DNA from: Mesostigma viride | Taxonomy: Eukaryota; Streptophyta; Mesostigmatophyceae; Mesostigmatales; Mesostigmataceae | Reading direction: 5' to 3' | NCBI GenBank assembly: GCA_009746045.1 | Contig: RPFO01000164.1 | Location: 2,563,285 to 2,627,284, forward strand | Length of the DNA stretch: 64,000 bases | Shown: positions 17,983 through 28,425 of the stretch, one piece after another | Numbering within the stretch: position 1 is the stretch's first letter | How the letters are laid out: each line of letters opens with the position of its first letter | Position numbers and translations under genes: made by a program | The notes under the pieces: generated by a model | What the model saw: the letters and a program-made list of their open reading frames with translations, nothing else | Told to the model about the DNA's origin: nothing | Database searches by the model: none

Positions 17983-18432
17983 AACTCACGTTTTCTTTAT
18001 TCGATTTGATATCTATTTGCACCATTGTGTGCGCCTTGAGTAGAGCTTTCCGGGGACACCAAGAACGTCGAAAACGGACTACAAACGAGAAAGTTACGCC
18101 ACTTGGCGCGAGAGGGTGTGGGAAGGGGGCGGCGGCCGGTGACAGAGGTCTGCGCGAAGCGCGCGGAATGATTTCCGACATTTTCGACCATTCCGATTTT
18201 TTTGGCAGGCATCGAGAGAAAGTTCCCGGGCCTTGAAAACTTCTTGTCAAGGGGTGCCAGTGTTTTGGGACTTGTGAAATTTTAAAAAAGTTGGCTCGAA
18301 ATTCATCAACCCTTGGCTGCAAGTTTTCATACCCTAAAAATATTAGCTCGATGCCCAAGAATCGAAACAAAAATCAACAGTGCGTTCAAAAATCCCAAAT
18401 TTTTTTCTAATGTATAGGTATAAGTACCCGCC
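17983..18432. promoter_or_regulatory. Intergenic region with promoter-like motif before the recombinase
   Basis: The 450 bases hold no convincing gene. Close to the recombinase start is tgtataggtataagtacc, with the aggtata motif (18415-18421) about 15 bases before the ATG at 18433. The same motif precedes the capsid, 94-aa and primase genes. A small inverted repeat (ccttgaaaacttcttgtcaagg, at about 18232-18253) lies in the middle. Confidence 0.4.
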
Positions 18433-19713
18433 ATGGTCAAAGTCGTCAGGTCCGAGGAAGAACTCCGCCAACGCCGGGAAGCGCAGGCCCGCTATCGGCT
18501 CAAACACCCAGAGAAGGCCGCCCTACAGCGAATGAGAGCGATGGCCAAGAAGGACCAGTGGACACCCACCGAGAAGTGGTTGGAGAAACACGGGACAGAT
18601 TGCGAAGAGGTCAACGAGGTGCGAGCAGTCGTCGGCCTCCCAGAAAAGGAGTGCAAACCCCAGGAAGCACCTTCAAAGCCCGCGCCGCCTAAGAAGACAT
18701 TGGCACACCCCGCCCTTTGGTCCTTGGACGACGCCAAGAACATGGTCGCGAATTTGCCGGAGACGCTAAGCCCCGCTGAGGGGGCGGGAAGGAAGAGGGC
18801 GCAGAGGGCCAAGGGGCAGATTTCGAGGGGTTCTGGGAAGACATACCTCGCGCGGTTGACAAAGATCCTCAGGCATCTAGGATACGAACCAGACAAAGAC
18901 GGTGCCAAACCTGTGACGCCCCTCCTCGACACCAAGAAAGTGCGCGAGGCCGTAGACGCCCTGTCTGAGCCTTCCGAGAGGGGCGGCAAGAAGGACCGCG
19001 CCATCACCAAGAAGACGAACGCCAAGGACCTTTTCTCATCGATCAACTCGATCGATAACCAGATGGATGCCGGCAAAAGGATCCCGCAAGACGTGCGCGA
19101 GGCCTACGTGGAGGACATGGCGACGTCCCAGGAAGGTCTCGAGGCCAACGCGGAATTCGTGAGCGAAAACAAGCCACCAGCCCACCCATGGCCCGAGCTC
19201 GTCGAGTTGCGAGATAAGGCCGTCAAAGAGGGCTTGGAGAGCGACAAGGCGCTCATCGGCCTCCTCTACTTTTCCGGCGAAGAACTGCCACCTGTCAGGC
19301 TCGACTACCACGACGCCCGGATTGTGAAATCGGCGAAAGAATTGGGAAAGACCGAGAACGGCTACATCCCAAAAGAGTACAGGTTCATCATCAACGCCCA
19401 CAAGACCGCGCCGGTCCTCGGGGCGATAGATTTTGTAGTCCCCAAGAATCTGAAAACGTTGCGAGAAGCGCTCGACATGCGGAAAGACAGGCCTTACTTG
19501 TTCATGCCTTCTCGAGGCAAAAAAGCCCCAATGTCAGTCGAAACATTCGGCGCGATCCTCCGCAAACATTTCCACGGCGTCGACAACGCTCGCCAGGCTT
19601 TCGTGACCCAATTTGTCATGAATGCAGGCATGGCGGCGAGGAAGCGGTTTGCGAAAATGATGGCGCACTCGGTCAACGTCCAGATCCAATACGAAAGAAT
19701 GAGGAATGATTGA
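18433..19713 (+). CDS. Tyrosine recombinase (integrase)
   Basis: The protein has 426 aa from the ATG 18433. It would insert the viral DNA into host DNA through a covalent phosphotyrosine intermediate. The first catalytic arginine is probably in ELPPVRLDYHDARIV (about residues 282-296), a box shared by PLV and mavirus-like recombinases. The second box is DNARQAFVTQF with Arg387, where the usual histidine three residues before is Asp. Then comes MAHSVNVQIQYERM with His412 and the nucleophile Tyr420, six residues from the end. The N-terminal 60 residues are basic and helical; residues about 100-190 would be the core-binding domain. A hairpin at 19745-19767 follows the stop. The frame is intact, so the enzyme could still be active. 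Confidence 0.8.
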   Translation: MVKVVRSEEELRQRREAQARYRLKHPEKAALQRMRAMAKKDQWTPTEKWLEKHGTDCEEVNEVRAVVGLPEKECKPQEAPSKPAPPKKTLAHPALWSLDDAKNMVANLPETLSPAEGAGRKRAQRAKGQISRGSGKTYLARLTKILRHLGYEPDKDGAKPVTPLLDTKKVREAVDALSEPSERGGKKDRAITKKTNAKDLFSSINSIDNQMDAGKRIPQDVREAYVEDMATSQEGLEANAEFVSENKPPAHPWPELVELRDKAVKEGLESDKALIGLLYFSGEELPPVRLDYHDARIVKSAKELGKTENGYIPKEYRFIINAHKTAPVLGAIDFVVPKNLKTLREALDMRKDRPYLFMPSRGKKAPMSVETFGAILRKHFHGVDNARQAFVTQFVMNAGMAARKRFAKMMAHSVNVQIQYERMRND

Positions 19714-19744
19714 TTCGCTCACTTGTTGAAAATTGATTGTCACC

Positions 19745-19767
19745 CTTTTATAACGTAGTTATAAAAG
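19745..19767 (+). terminator. Hairpin after the recombinase gene
   Basis: CTTTTATAAC, a 3-base loop GTA, and GTTATAAAAG form a perfect 10-bp stem 31 bases after the recombinase stop. It could mark transcript 3' end formation or insulate the next gene. That role is inferred from position only. Confidence 0.4.
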
Positions 19768-19906
19768 TCCCGGGTTTTTTCGACCATTGAGAAAGTCTAT
19801 TCTTTTATTGATTAATAAAATCCAAGTTTTTGTCCAACCCAGAAAATTCCAACCCGAGTCCAGCCAGAAAAAAAAATCTAAGCATAGAGGTATACACACA
19901 TTCATC

Positions 19907-22900
19907 ATGACGACCAAAGTTTACCTGAAGTACAACCCGCGCTGGCTCCCAGCCCAACAGATGGCAATCGACAATGGAGAGAAACTAGGCCATCCTTTCT
20001 TGGCAGCCCTCGACAAGGACGAGAAAACAGCCAAAAAGTACACGAGCGTCAGGGATGTCGAACACCTTATGGAAATTCACAAGGAGTGTATCGACCATCC
20101 ACACATCGACATGCACTGCCTTTACGAGATGGTCAAGGAGGATCACCCCTCCTGGATGCACTTCGACCTCGATGACATCTACCCAAAAGGAGAGGACATC
20201 CCAGACGTGCTCCACCACTTCATACGCATTTTTGAGGCCTTCTGCTTCGATGTGCTGGAAAAAACCCAGACGGCTTCAAGTATCTCATCTCAGGCTCACC
20301 GAGAGAGAAAGGAGACGGCATGAAGGTGTCATTTCACATAGTGGTCAAATACCTAAAAACCACCGACCTGGCCGCGAGACACTACATCATCAACGAATTT
20401 GGCTATTATGTCCGCAGCCACTTCCTCGACCCCGACTCGACATTTCACAAAGACGCGGCGCTCCTCATCAACCGAGAGAAGGGTTGGCCGTACATCCAGA
20501 AAAAATGGGAGACGTTTGCGGACATCCCCAAGGACTGCGCGACGGATGGAAACATCAAGCTGGTTATCGATGAGTCGATTTACACGAAAAACAGATGTTT
20601 TCGGATGGTGGGCCACCACAAGTTTGGCCAGCACGACCCCAACGCGGTATTGCGCATCATCAGCGGGTCGGACGACATCAAGGACCATCTAGTCAACATT
20701 TACCCCACAACCGACCAGACAGGCGTCCAGACCGTCGAGATGCCCGAGGGGTGGAAGGAGCACTACATGAAGAAATCCGGAAACGCTGGAAGGAGGGCTC
20801 CCAGTGCGTCCATCTCTATGTGGAAAACCGTTTCTGGGACGTTTGTGGACGCTTCGAAAGTCGCCAGATCAGTCGAGGCCATCGCGAAGGTGTCGCCAGG
20901 GTCCAGGTACATGAATACACAGGAACAGTTTTCTGTTATGCGCGGGGGCGCCGTCAAAGTCTCTCGCTTTACATTGGACCCAGGCACCAAGTGTCTGATA
21001 TGCAAGGAGAGCCACAACAGTCCAGGTCACGGGCCAAGGGTCGAGGAGTATAGCGACGGTGAGGTGGCGTACACCTGTTGGGCCGAGAAGCCCAAACCGT
21101 GCAAGACGCATATCAAGATCGCCGACCGGTTCGAGTACATCTCCGACAAGGTCGAGTTCACCGAGGTGTACAGCGAGGGGAAGGTGCGCCACTTCGACCT
21201 GGCGCCGATCGTGCACTCCCTCCATCCAGGCAGCACCGAGAAGCTCACGTACATCACCCAGTCGAGCATGGGCACTGGGAAATCAGAGGCAAACCGCGCC
21301 ATGATCGCGGCGGTCCTCAATCTCTACAAAGATGCGCGAGTGTTGCTGATGTTCGCCAACATCTCCCTATCCAGGCAGGAAGAGTACAACCTCAACAAAG
21401 ATGTCATTGATCCAGCCCTGAACGGCGGCAAAACGAGAACGCGTGCTGAACTGCTGGCTGATTACAGATACTTCCTCAACTATCTCAAGAACTCTCGCAA
21501 GGAGGAAGGCGCCAATGACTATTGGATCACCCACCCACGCGTGCTGGTAGTCCTCAACAGCATCCTGCGCCTACAGGACCGCAGATTCGACGTCGTTATC
21601 TTGGACGAGGTCGACAGCATTTTTAACGCCTTGTCTAATGCCGTCATGAGGGACCGAGAGAACGTTTTCAAGGCACTCATGGACATCATCACGAACGCCA
21701 AAGTATTGATAGCATCGGATGCCAACATCACGGCAGGGGCTGTTAACTTCATCAGGTCCCACAGACCAGCCACGGACTTTCGCGTCATCAACAACGAGTA
21801 CGTTAGACCTACTAACAGGGTGTTACATTTTACATGCATCAAGCCAGGGAGGGGGTGCGAGAAGGAGTGGATATACCAGGCGTCGAAGCAGGCAAAGAAG
21901 TTTCTGGACGCTGGCAAGACGTTCGTGCTGGTCAGTTCTGAGGCAGGCGGCACTCTCGACAGGGTCCGCGAACAGCTCGGAGACTCTCTCAACGGTGTCA
22001 ACACGCGCCGATACACCAGCAAGACGCCGAAGGGCGACCTCGACCTGGGAGCGAACGAGGCGTGGAAAGATGTCCAATACCTCGAGTACAGTCCGACCAT
22101 ATCCGTTGGCGTTTCGTACACCCTTCCCACGTTCGACTCGATGATCGTCATGGCTCGGAACAGTGACAAGCACGCCCCATACACCACTACACTCCAACAA
22201 ATGCACCGCGTAAGGCAGCTGCGAGAGGGCGACGTGCACGTTTTCTACCTCGACTCGACCACGCCCGCAACCAGACCGCTTGCGGATTTCAAGCTGATCA
22301 AGAGCCACACTCGCCAACAAGTCGACGAGATGTTCATGATGATGAAAGGGTTGAAATCTAGCGTCATTAGTTCATGGGGCGAGGACGGGGAGCGCCTTTT
22401 TGGCGACACATCCCCAGCGTACAATTTACTGTGCCGCAACCTAGAAGCATTAGGGGCGTCAAGGAGCCATTACGACGAACTTATGATAAGGACGCTGAGG
22501 GAGCGGTATGGTTACAAGATAGCAGGAGAAGTCCAGGCGGGCAGGTCGGAAGAGGCACCAAAGCTGAAGAAAATAGAGAAGGGAGAGTTTGAGCCGCGGA
22601 TGATCAGCGCCGAGGAGTACCGCGAACTCACGGCGAGGGCAGGTGACCGTGACGCGATATTGACAGACGCCGAGTGCAAGCTCGTCGAGATGTACGAACT
22701 GTGTCATGACCGGTACAAGATATCAGAGGACCTCATAGACGAGGGCCTCATCAAGGAGCTGGCCGATGAAAAGGCTCGCGAGACGTACCATGCCAGGGAG
22801 CAGTACTCTCGCGTGACAGAGCTCGGATGGGAGGCGGCGATTGGCGAGGGCATCGTCGACGACCGCGCGAGGAAGAGTGAGAACGTCTTCGGGCTCGTCA

Positions 22901-23379
22901 GGAACAAGAAGATCGATCACGCCTACCGCCTCACAATGGCCAGACAACTGCTGGCTGGCAGTGGGATCATGGAGTTTTGCTTAGACGGCAAGAGTGCATC
23001 GTCGACGGCTATCAGCCGCGAGAGGCTGACTGAGGCGGTGAACAAACTCGACCGGGATTGGTTGTATACCTACCAGGGGAAGTTCCGGTCGGTGTTTGGG
23101 TATCGACGGAGGAGCAAGAACGGACCTGGGTGTCTAAGTTTCGAGCAGTGTGTGGGGGTCCTCGAGTCCATCCTCGCGTCCACGTTGGGCATTAATATGA
23201 GAACTTGGCGCGAGGAGCACGAGAAGGCAAGCGACGCCTACGTCTCTAAAGAGTGCATGATCGAATTCTTTGAGAAGTATAAGCCAGAATGGTGGGGGAA
23301 GCAGGCAGAGATAGCGGAAGATATCAAGAAAGTAAGGGAGTTCAAGATGCCTAGTGACTATCAGTTTGCGTTTCGTTAA
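19907..23379 (+). pseudogene. Primase fused to a UL9-like helicase, with one frameshift
   Basis: I start at the ATG 19907, 16 bases after the promoter-like gaggtatac. Frame 1 runs to 20323 and holds the primase metal motif HFDLDD (residues 85-90). Frame 2 is open long before its first ATG at 20320 and carries the histidine motif KVSFH and the third motif IDESIYTKNRCFRM. The frames meet at a run of six A (20259-20264), where one base is missing for continuity. Then come a Cys/His zinc region (20990-21105: CLICKESH, CWAEKPKPCKTH) and a superfamily 2 helicase: Walker A SSMGTGKSE near 21265, ILDEVDS near 21600, YSPTISVGVSYT near 22090 and QMHRVRQL near 22200. This primase and helicase pair resembles the herpesvirus-type primase and the origin-binding helicase. 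About 1157 residues in all; it probably replaces a polymerase B in replication. Confidence 0.75.
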
Positions 23380-23508
23380 ATCAGGGGCCAAAACGGCAGC
23401 GATGACTATGCCTGACCAGGGCTCCAAATAGAAATCCCTTGCCGGTTAACACCCACAAATACGCTTAGACATTTTTTGAAAGTGGCGCATCCTTTTGAAA
23501 AAAAGACC
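23380..23508. other. Short non-coding spacer before the right TIR
   Basis: No gene is visible between the helicase stop and the inner end of the right inverted repeat. Confidence 0.6.
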
Positions 23509-23657
23509 CTAAACCCCGCCACCCCCTCTCCCTCCCTTCCCGAGCACCGCGAGGACGCAGACCCCTGCACGAAAGTTCCGCGAATTTCCCGACCAGGGCT
23601 GGGTTTTCCAGCGACCCGGGTGCGCGCTGGGTGGTGAGCTTGACTTTTCGAGGTCCC

Positions 23658-23708
23658 GCGTTCTGCCCAACTCTTAAAAGCTTTTGGTATAAAAGTTGGG
23701 CAGAACGC
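23658..23708. repeat. Hairpin in right TIR, inner copy
   Basis: It has the same arms as the left copies (gcgttctgcccaact and its complement), with one loop difference. Confidence 0.7.
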
Positions 23709-23846
23709 TGAACCTTCTCCCGCTGTTCTCACACACCCCCGCTGTCCGCGGTCGGTAATGGTTGAGCAAAACGGAAGTCACTTTTTTTCACGCCGCCCAT
23801 CGACCCGGGTGCGCGCTGGGCGGTGAGATTGACTTTTCGAGGTCCC

Positions 23847-23897
23847 GCGTTCTGCTCAACTTTTGAATGCTTTTGTTATAAAAGTTGAGCAGAACGC
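23847..23897. repeat. Hairpin in right TIR, outer copy with paired substitutions
   Basis: The arms read gcgttctgctcaactttt and its exact complement, an 18-bp perfect stem. Relative to the other three copies, one C-to-T change on one arm is matched by G-to-A on the other, so pairing is kept. Confidence 0.7.
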
Positions 23898-24272
23898 CGA
23901 ACCTTCTCCCGCAGTTCTCAACCCACCCCGCTGTCCGCGGTCGGTCATGGTTGAGCAAAACGGAAGTCACACTTTTCACGCCCGTCACGAACCATCGCAC
24001 CCCCAGGCTCGGGAGTAGGAGGGGATCGGTAGGCGGCAGCCCCACGGCTGGTGGTGACGGATGCCAGCATTATAAAGCACCTCTAAAGCCCGGCGACCCT
24101 TGAGCCAAGGTTGGCGGGGGTTGAGAAGGGCCAGTAAGCCCGTGACGGGTGTCAGTAAAAAGTCAAAAAACTCCAATATTTTATCACTCAATTATCACTC
24201 AATCATCATCACTCAATAATAGCTCCCCGGTACCCCACAAGCCCCTATCACTCAATAGGGGTTATATATATA

Positions 24273-24276
24273 TTAC
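24273..24276. repeat. Candidate target-site duplication TTAC (right)
   Basis: It matches 3861-3864 outside the opposite terminal repeat. Confidence 0.5.
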
Positions 24277-24287
24277 AAATAATCGCC

Positions 24288-25381
24288 ATGATTCGGTCGG
24301 TTTTTTGCCGGCTCCTGCCCCTTTTGGCAACAGCAGCGCCTGACCTCCTGGACCCCAGCAGCCCTTTGCCCTTCGTCACCGCCATCCAGGAGGCCTATGC
24401 TGAGATCCAGCAGGCCTGTTCTCCCGTCCGTGCCGCTCAGGCGGTACAGCGCCACCTCCCTCGCGGCACTCCCTCGGTCGCCTCCGTTCAATCTCCCGCC
24501 GCATTCCCTGCTCGCGTCATCGATAAACACCAGAAAACCTACGCGGGTATTCTGCACACGGCTGATTGGATTGCTCTTTTCGCGGACCTCAACGCCCAGG
24601 GACGTGCGTGGCTGTTCTCGCTTTCCTTGCGGAGTGTGGGCTCGGCGTACCTTCGTGCTCTTCCCATGGCCCCCCCATTCGCCTTGGCTCCCAGCCACTA
24701 CTCGGTGGCGCTCCGGCACCAGCTATTTGCCCCGCAGCCTCTTGTTCCGGCCGGGCGGCCTTGTGGTAGCTGTGGGCAGCCGCTGGATCCCACGGGGACT
24801 CACTACCTTGCCTGCATGGGGGCCAACAGAATCAGAATTGGTATTTGTATTTGCACACTGTCCTCCTGACGGTGGTGCTCGCCATGATCCGGTCGGTTTT
24901 CCCCCACGCGAACATCCGGTCCGAGGATGCGGATGGCGCTGCCTTCTATTCCCCCAACCACCGGCCTGACATCGTGGTGCTGGACTTTGAGGGGGGTGGC
25001 CGGCATCTGCTTATTGACGTTTCGGTGGCGCGGCCCTTGGCTCTTAGCCACGTGGCTGGGGCCTCCCTCACGGCAGGTTACACGGGGGACCGGGCGGAGC
25101 GGGCCAAGCTCCTGGCCTACGGCGACGTCGGGCACCATCGTGTGGTGCCCTTTGTCCTGGAGGAGTTTGGGGCCATGGGGCCCCTGACCTCCGCCTTCTT
25201 CAAGGAGTGTTGCCGGCTCCGGGAGGACCGGCTGGACCTGGAGGGCCAGCGGGCCCCATGGTCGGCGCGGACCTGGACGTCATATTGGCGTCAGCGCTTG
25301 TCGGTGGCGCTGACTCGGGCCATGGCTGACATCATGCTCCGCCGTACGCGGGCTGATTTTGCGGTGCAGCAGGGCTATTAG
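24288..25381 (+). pseudogene. Non-LTR ORF2 end: zinc knuckle and restriction-like endonuclease
   Basis: The first part (24288-24830) ends in a zinc-knuckle pattern, CGSCGQPLDPTGTHYLACMG, as in R2/Dualen-type retroelement proteins. The second part (24845-25381) carries RPDIVVLDF, then HLLIDVSV. The PD...D spacing is that of the restriction-like endonuclease that nicks the target site in this retroelement class. It continues to FAVQQGY and a stop. A frame break lies between the parts at about 24830-24880, and the RT domain is absent, cut off just right of the provirus. It is followed by the element's 3' UTR to about 25505. Confidence 0.65.
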
Positions 25382-27745
25382 GTTCCTCCCGTTAGGCGTT
25401 TCCATTGGTCTTATCGTAGTATAGAGCTTTGACATGGCTCTGTATATAGGTTCATAGCTGGGCGTTTGCTTTGGTTTGAGTGATTTCACTCTGCTGTAAG
25501 TAATTATATTTTTAATATATATATTAATAATATAATTACTTACAGCAGAGTGAAATCACTCAAACCAAAGCAAACGCTCAGCTGTAAACCTATATACAGA
25601 GCCATGTCAAAGCTCTAGCTATACTACGATAAGACCAATGGAAACTCCTAACGGGAGGAACTTACTATATATACATTATAAAAATATAATTACTTACAGC
25701 AGAGTGAAATCGCTCAAACCAAAGCAAACGCCCATGCAGCTGTAAACCTACATACAGAGCCATGTCAAAGCTCTATACTACGATACTGAAGGCCAATGGA
25801 AACGCCTAACGGGAGGAACCTAATAGCCCTGCTGCACCGCAAAATCAGCCCGCGTACGGCGGAGCATGATATCAGCCATGGCCCGAGTCAGCGCCACCAA
25901 CAAGCGCTGACGCCAATATGACGTCCAGGTCCGCGCCGACCATGGGGCCCGCTGGCCCTCCAGGTCCAGCCGGTCCTCCCGGAGCCCGGCGGCAACACTC
26001 CTTGAAGAAGGCGGAGGTCAGGGGCCCCATGGCCCCAAACTCCTCCAGGACAAAGGGCACCACACGATGGTGCCCGACGTCGCCGTAGGCCAGGAGCTTG
26101 GCCCGCTCCGCCCGCCGGTCCGCCGTGTAACCTGCCGTGAGGGAGGCCCCAGCCACGTGGCTAAGAGCCAAGGGCCGCGCCACCGAAACGTCGATAAGCA
26201 GATGCCGGCGGCACCCCCCTCAAAGTCCAGCACCACGATGTCAGGCCGGTGGTTGGGGGAATAGAAGGCAGCGCCATCCGCATCCTCGGACCGGATGTTC
26301 GCGTGGGGGAAAACCGACCGAACCATGGCGAGCACTGGTCACCGTCAGGAGGATGCAGTGTGCAAAAACTTACTATATATACATTATAAAAATATAATTA
26401 CTTACAGCAGAGTGAAATCACTCAAACCAAAGCAAACGCCCAGCTATAAACCTATATACAGAGCCATGTCAAAGCTCTATACTACGATAAGACCAATGGA
26501 AACTCCTAACGGGAGGAACCTACTAATAGCCCTGCTGCACCGCAAAATCAGCCCGCGTACGGCGGAGCATGATGTCAGCCATGGCCCGAGTCAGCGCCAC
26601 CGACAAGCGCTGACGCCAATATGACGTCCAGGTCCGCGCCGACCATGGGGCCCGCTGGCCCTCCAGGTCCAGCCGGTCCTCCCGGAGCCGGCAACACTCC
26701 TTGAAGAAGGCGGAGGTCAGGGGCCCCATGCACGGCACCAAACTCCTCCAGGACAAAGGGCACCACACGATGGTGCCCGACGTCGCCGTAGGCCAGGAGC
26801 TTGGCCCGCTCCGCCCGGTCCGCCGTGTAACCTGCCGTGAGGGAGGCCCCAGCCACGTGGCTAAGAGCCAAGGGCCGCGCCACCGAAACGTCAATAAGCA
26901 TTTTTGCGGTGCAGCAGGGCTATTAGGTTCCTCCCGTTAGGCGTTTCCATTGGTCTTATCGTAGTATAGAGCTTTGACATGGCTCTGTATATAGGTTTAT
27001 AGCTGGGCGTTTGCCTTGGTTTGAGTGATTTCACTCTGCTGTAAGTATAATTATATTTTAAATATATATTCCCATTCCTGGAGGGCCAGCGGGCCCCATG
27101 GTCGGCGCGGACCTGGACGTCATATTGGCGTCAGCGCTTGTCGGTGGCGCTGACTCGGGCCATGGCTGACATCATGCTCTGCCGTACGCGGGCTGATTTT
27201 GCGGTGCAGCAGGGCTAATAGGTTCCTCCCGTTAGGCGTTTCCATTGGTCTTATCCGGCGTAGTATAGAGCTTTGACATGGCTCTGTGTATAGGTTTATT
27301 AATTAATTAATTAGACTCGTGCTCCCGTTGGGGAGTCACGGAGCATTAACCCCGATGGATGGATGGATGGGTGCACACATTCCTACCGGTCTAATCTATC
27401 TACATTGGCTACATACATCTATCTAACAACATTCTAACTACAACATCTATCTAGGCAGCCGCACGCTGCCCTAGGGGGAGCTATCTAGCGTGCCTCCCGC
27501 GGGATTGCCGCACACGCGGGCGCTTCCCCACTGGGGGGGGCTCGTTGTCCTCTATGACCTGGGCCCACTTGGCCTTGTCCATCATCTTCTTCCAAATCAC
27601 GGAGAGGCCTAGGCCCCCCATGTCCTCTACTAGCTGTTCCTTGAAGGTGCGGGCCTTGGGCCAGGTATAGGTTTATAGCTGGGCGTTTGCTTTGGTTTGA
27701 GTGATTTCACTCTGCTGTAAGTAATTATATTTTTATAATATATAT
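25382..27745. repeat. Rearranged cluster of 3' ends of the endonuclease-type LINE
   Basis: Several copies of the same 3' end lie in both orientations. There is the 3' UTR of the first copy (plus, to about 25506), an inverted 3' UTR (minus, 25522-25662, making a long palindrome with it), and two minus copies with endonuclease coding (25684-26366 and 26392-26899). Two plus copies follow (26901-27065, and 27078-27298 continuing at 27665-27745). Each ends near ctgctgtaagtaattatat and a TA-rich tail. Frame-changing indels such as ccggcgg additions separate the copies, so none is functional. Confidence 0.65.
27299..27664 (-). mobile_element. Truncated LINE-A insertion with 12-bp target duplication
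   Basis: It is inserted in the preceding LINE 3' UTR. The target sequence gtataggtttat is present on both sides (about 27287-27298 and 27666-27677). On the minus strand it has the end of ORF2, the 3' UTR, the gtgctcc hairpin and an AATT tail. It is nearly identical to the left part of the copy at 42215-43398, so it is a young insertion. Confidence 0.75.
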
Positions 27746-27749
27746 TCCC

Positions 27750-28425
27750 AAGGTGTTAGTGTTACCGGTTGTTAGTGTCACCGCCTTCCCCACTCACGGG
27801 ACAAGGTGGCTCCCCCACCAGTTCTGCTCACCTTCCCCTCCCGCCTGTGAGGACAAGCAGCGGTTCCTCTCTCGTCGCAAGCGGTTGCACGACCTCACCT
27901 GGACGCTGGACGACGACCTAACCCCCGCTCAGCAGCAGCAGCGACGCGACCTGTGGCCGGAGTACCCTCAGCCACAAGCAGGACCCCCAGAAGCCCAAGG
28001 TGTACTGGAGCTGCGGGGACCTGATTAATTAATTAATTAATTAATAGACACGTGACTGCGTCACGTGAGCATCCTCATGCAGTGGGAGGGGAACATGGGA
28101 TGGAGTGGATGACCAGTATAAGCTATCTAGGTCCTAGTTACAGGGGTGTGGGCACCGCGGCCCGAATCGCTATGAATGCCATACTTGGTCACACGCGGAG
28201 CCCCCACAGGCTTGGGGGTGGTCTCCTTCATCACTACTTGCCATCTATCCTTGCGCACCATCTGGCCTCCATATTACAGACAAACCAGGAGGCTGCCCGG
28301 GGGTGAGCCTGTCACGTCTAGTGTAGCACATGTCCATGCCGAGTCTATCACGAAAAGTCCACGGGTGGCGGACCTGATGATTAACCACAAGATGCATGTG
28401 GACGCCCCCCGCGGGCTAGACTAAA
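27750..28425 (+). pseudogene. ORF1 C-terminal fragment, split by a LINE-B insertion
   Basis: It reads KQRFLSRRKRLHDLTWTLDD, DLTPAQQQQRRDLWPEY and, after a frame change, KVYWSCGDLMINHKMHVD with a stop near 28425. This matches the end of the ORF1 at 61440-61680 (RRKRLEKTLFTLDDDLT, VYWKGAAIYV). The coding continues exactly across the 28026-28369 insertion once one target-site copy is removed. Confidence 0.65.
28026..28369 (-). mobile_element. Truncated LINE-B insertion with 9-bp target duplication
   Basis: The target ggacctgat flanks it at 28017-28025 and 28370-28378. On the minus strand it carries the last ORF2 codons and the 3' UTR with the hairpin cacgtgacgcagtcacgtg and an AATT tail. It is the same terminus as at 59090-59118. 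Confidence 0.75.

Larger units (their letters stand above)
3865..24272. mobile_element. Integrated polinton-like virus, about 20.4 kb
   Basis: The element has about 765-bp inverted repeats at both ends and a candidate short target duplication. It carries the PLV morphogenesis set (double-jelly-roll major capsid protein, penton protein, HerA/FtsK-type ATPase), a tyrosine recombinase and a primase-helicase. Genes left of about 15.9 kb run leftward and those right of it run rightward. There is no recognisable protein-primed polymerase B, rve integrase or cysteine protease, which separates it from classical Polintons and from most virophages. PLVs of algae are known as free virions, as virophage-like parasites of giant viruses and as integrated elements; which lifestyle applies here cannot be told. 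Two genes carry frameshifts and the large fibre gene seems interrupted. Confidence 0.88.
23509..24272 (-). repeat. Right terminal inverted repeat of the provirus
   Basis: It is the reverse complement of 3865-4630 with scattered differences. It contains the same two 188-bp units and the same outer gagtgat-type repeats and TA run. The two TIRs differ at a modest number of sites, so they have diverged since the last homogenisation. Confidence 0.9.

Noticed and set aside
3865-24272. Classical Polinton/Maverick transposon
   Set aside because: No rve integrase, protein-primed polymerase B or adenovirus-type protease is visible; the recombinase is of the tyrosine type, so PLV fits better.
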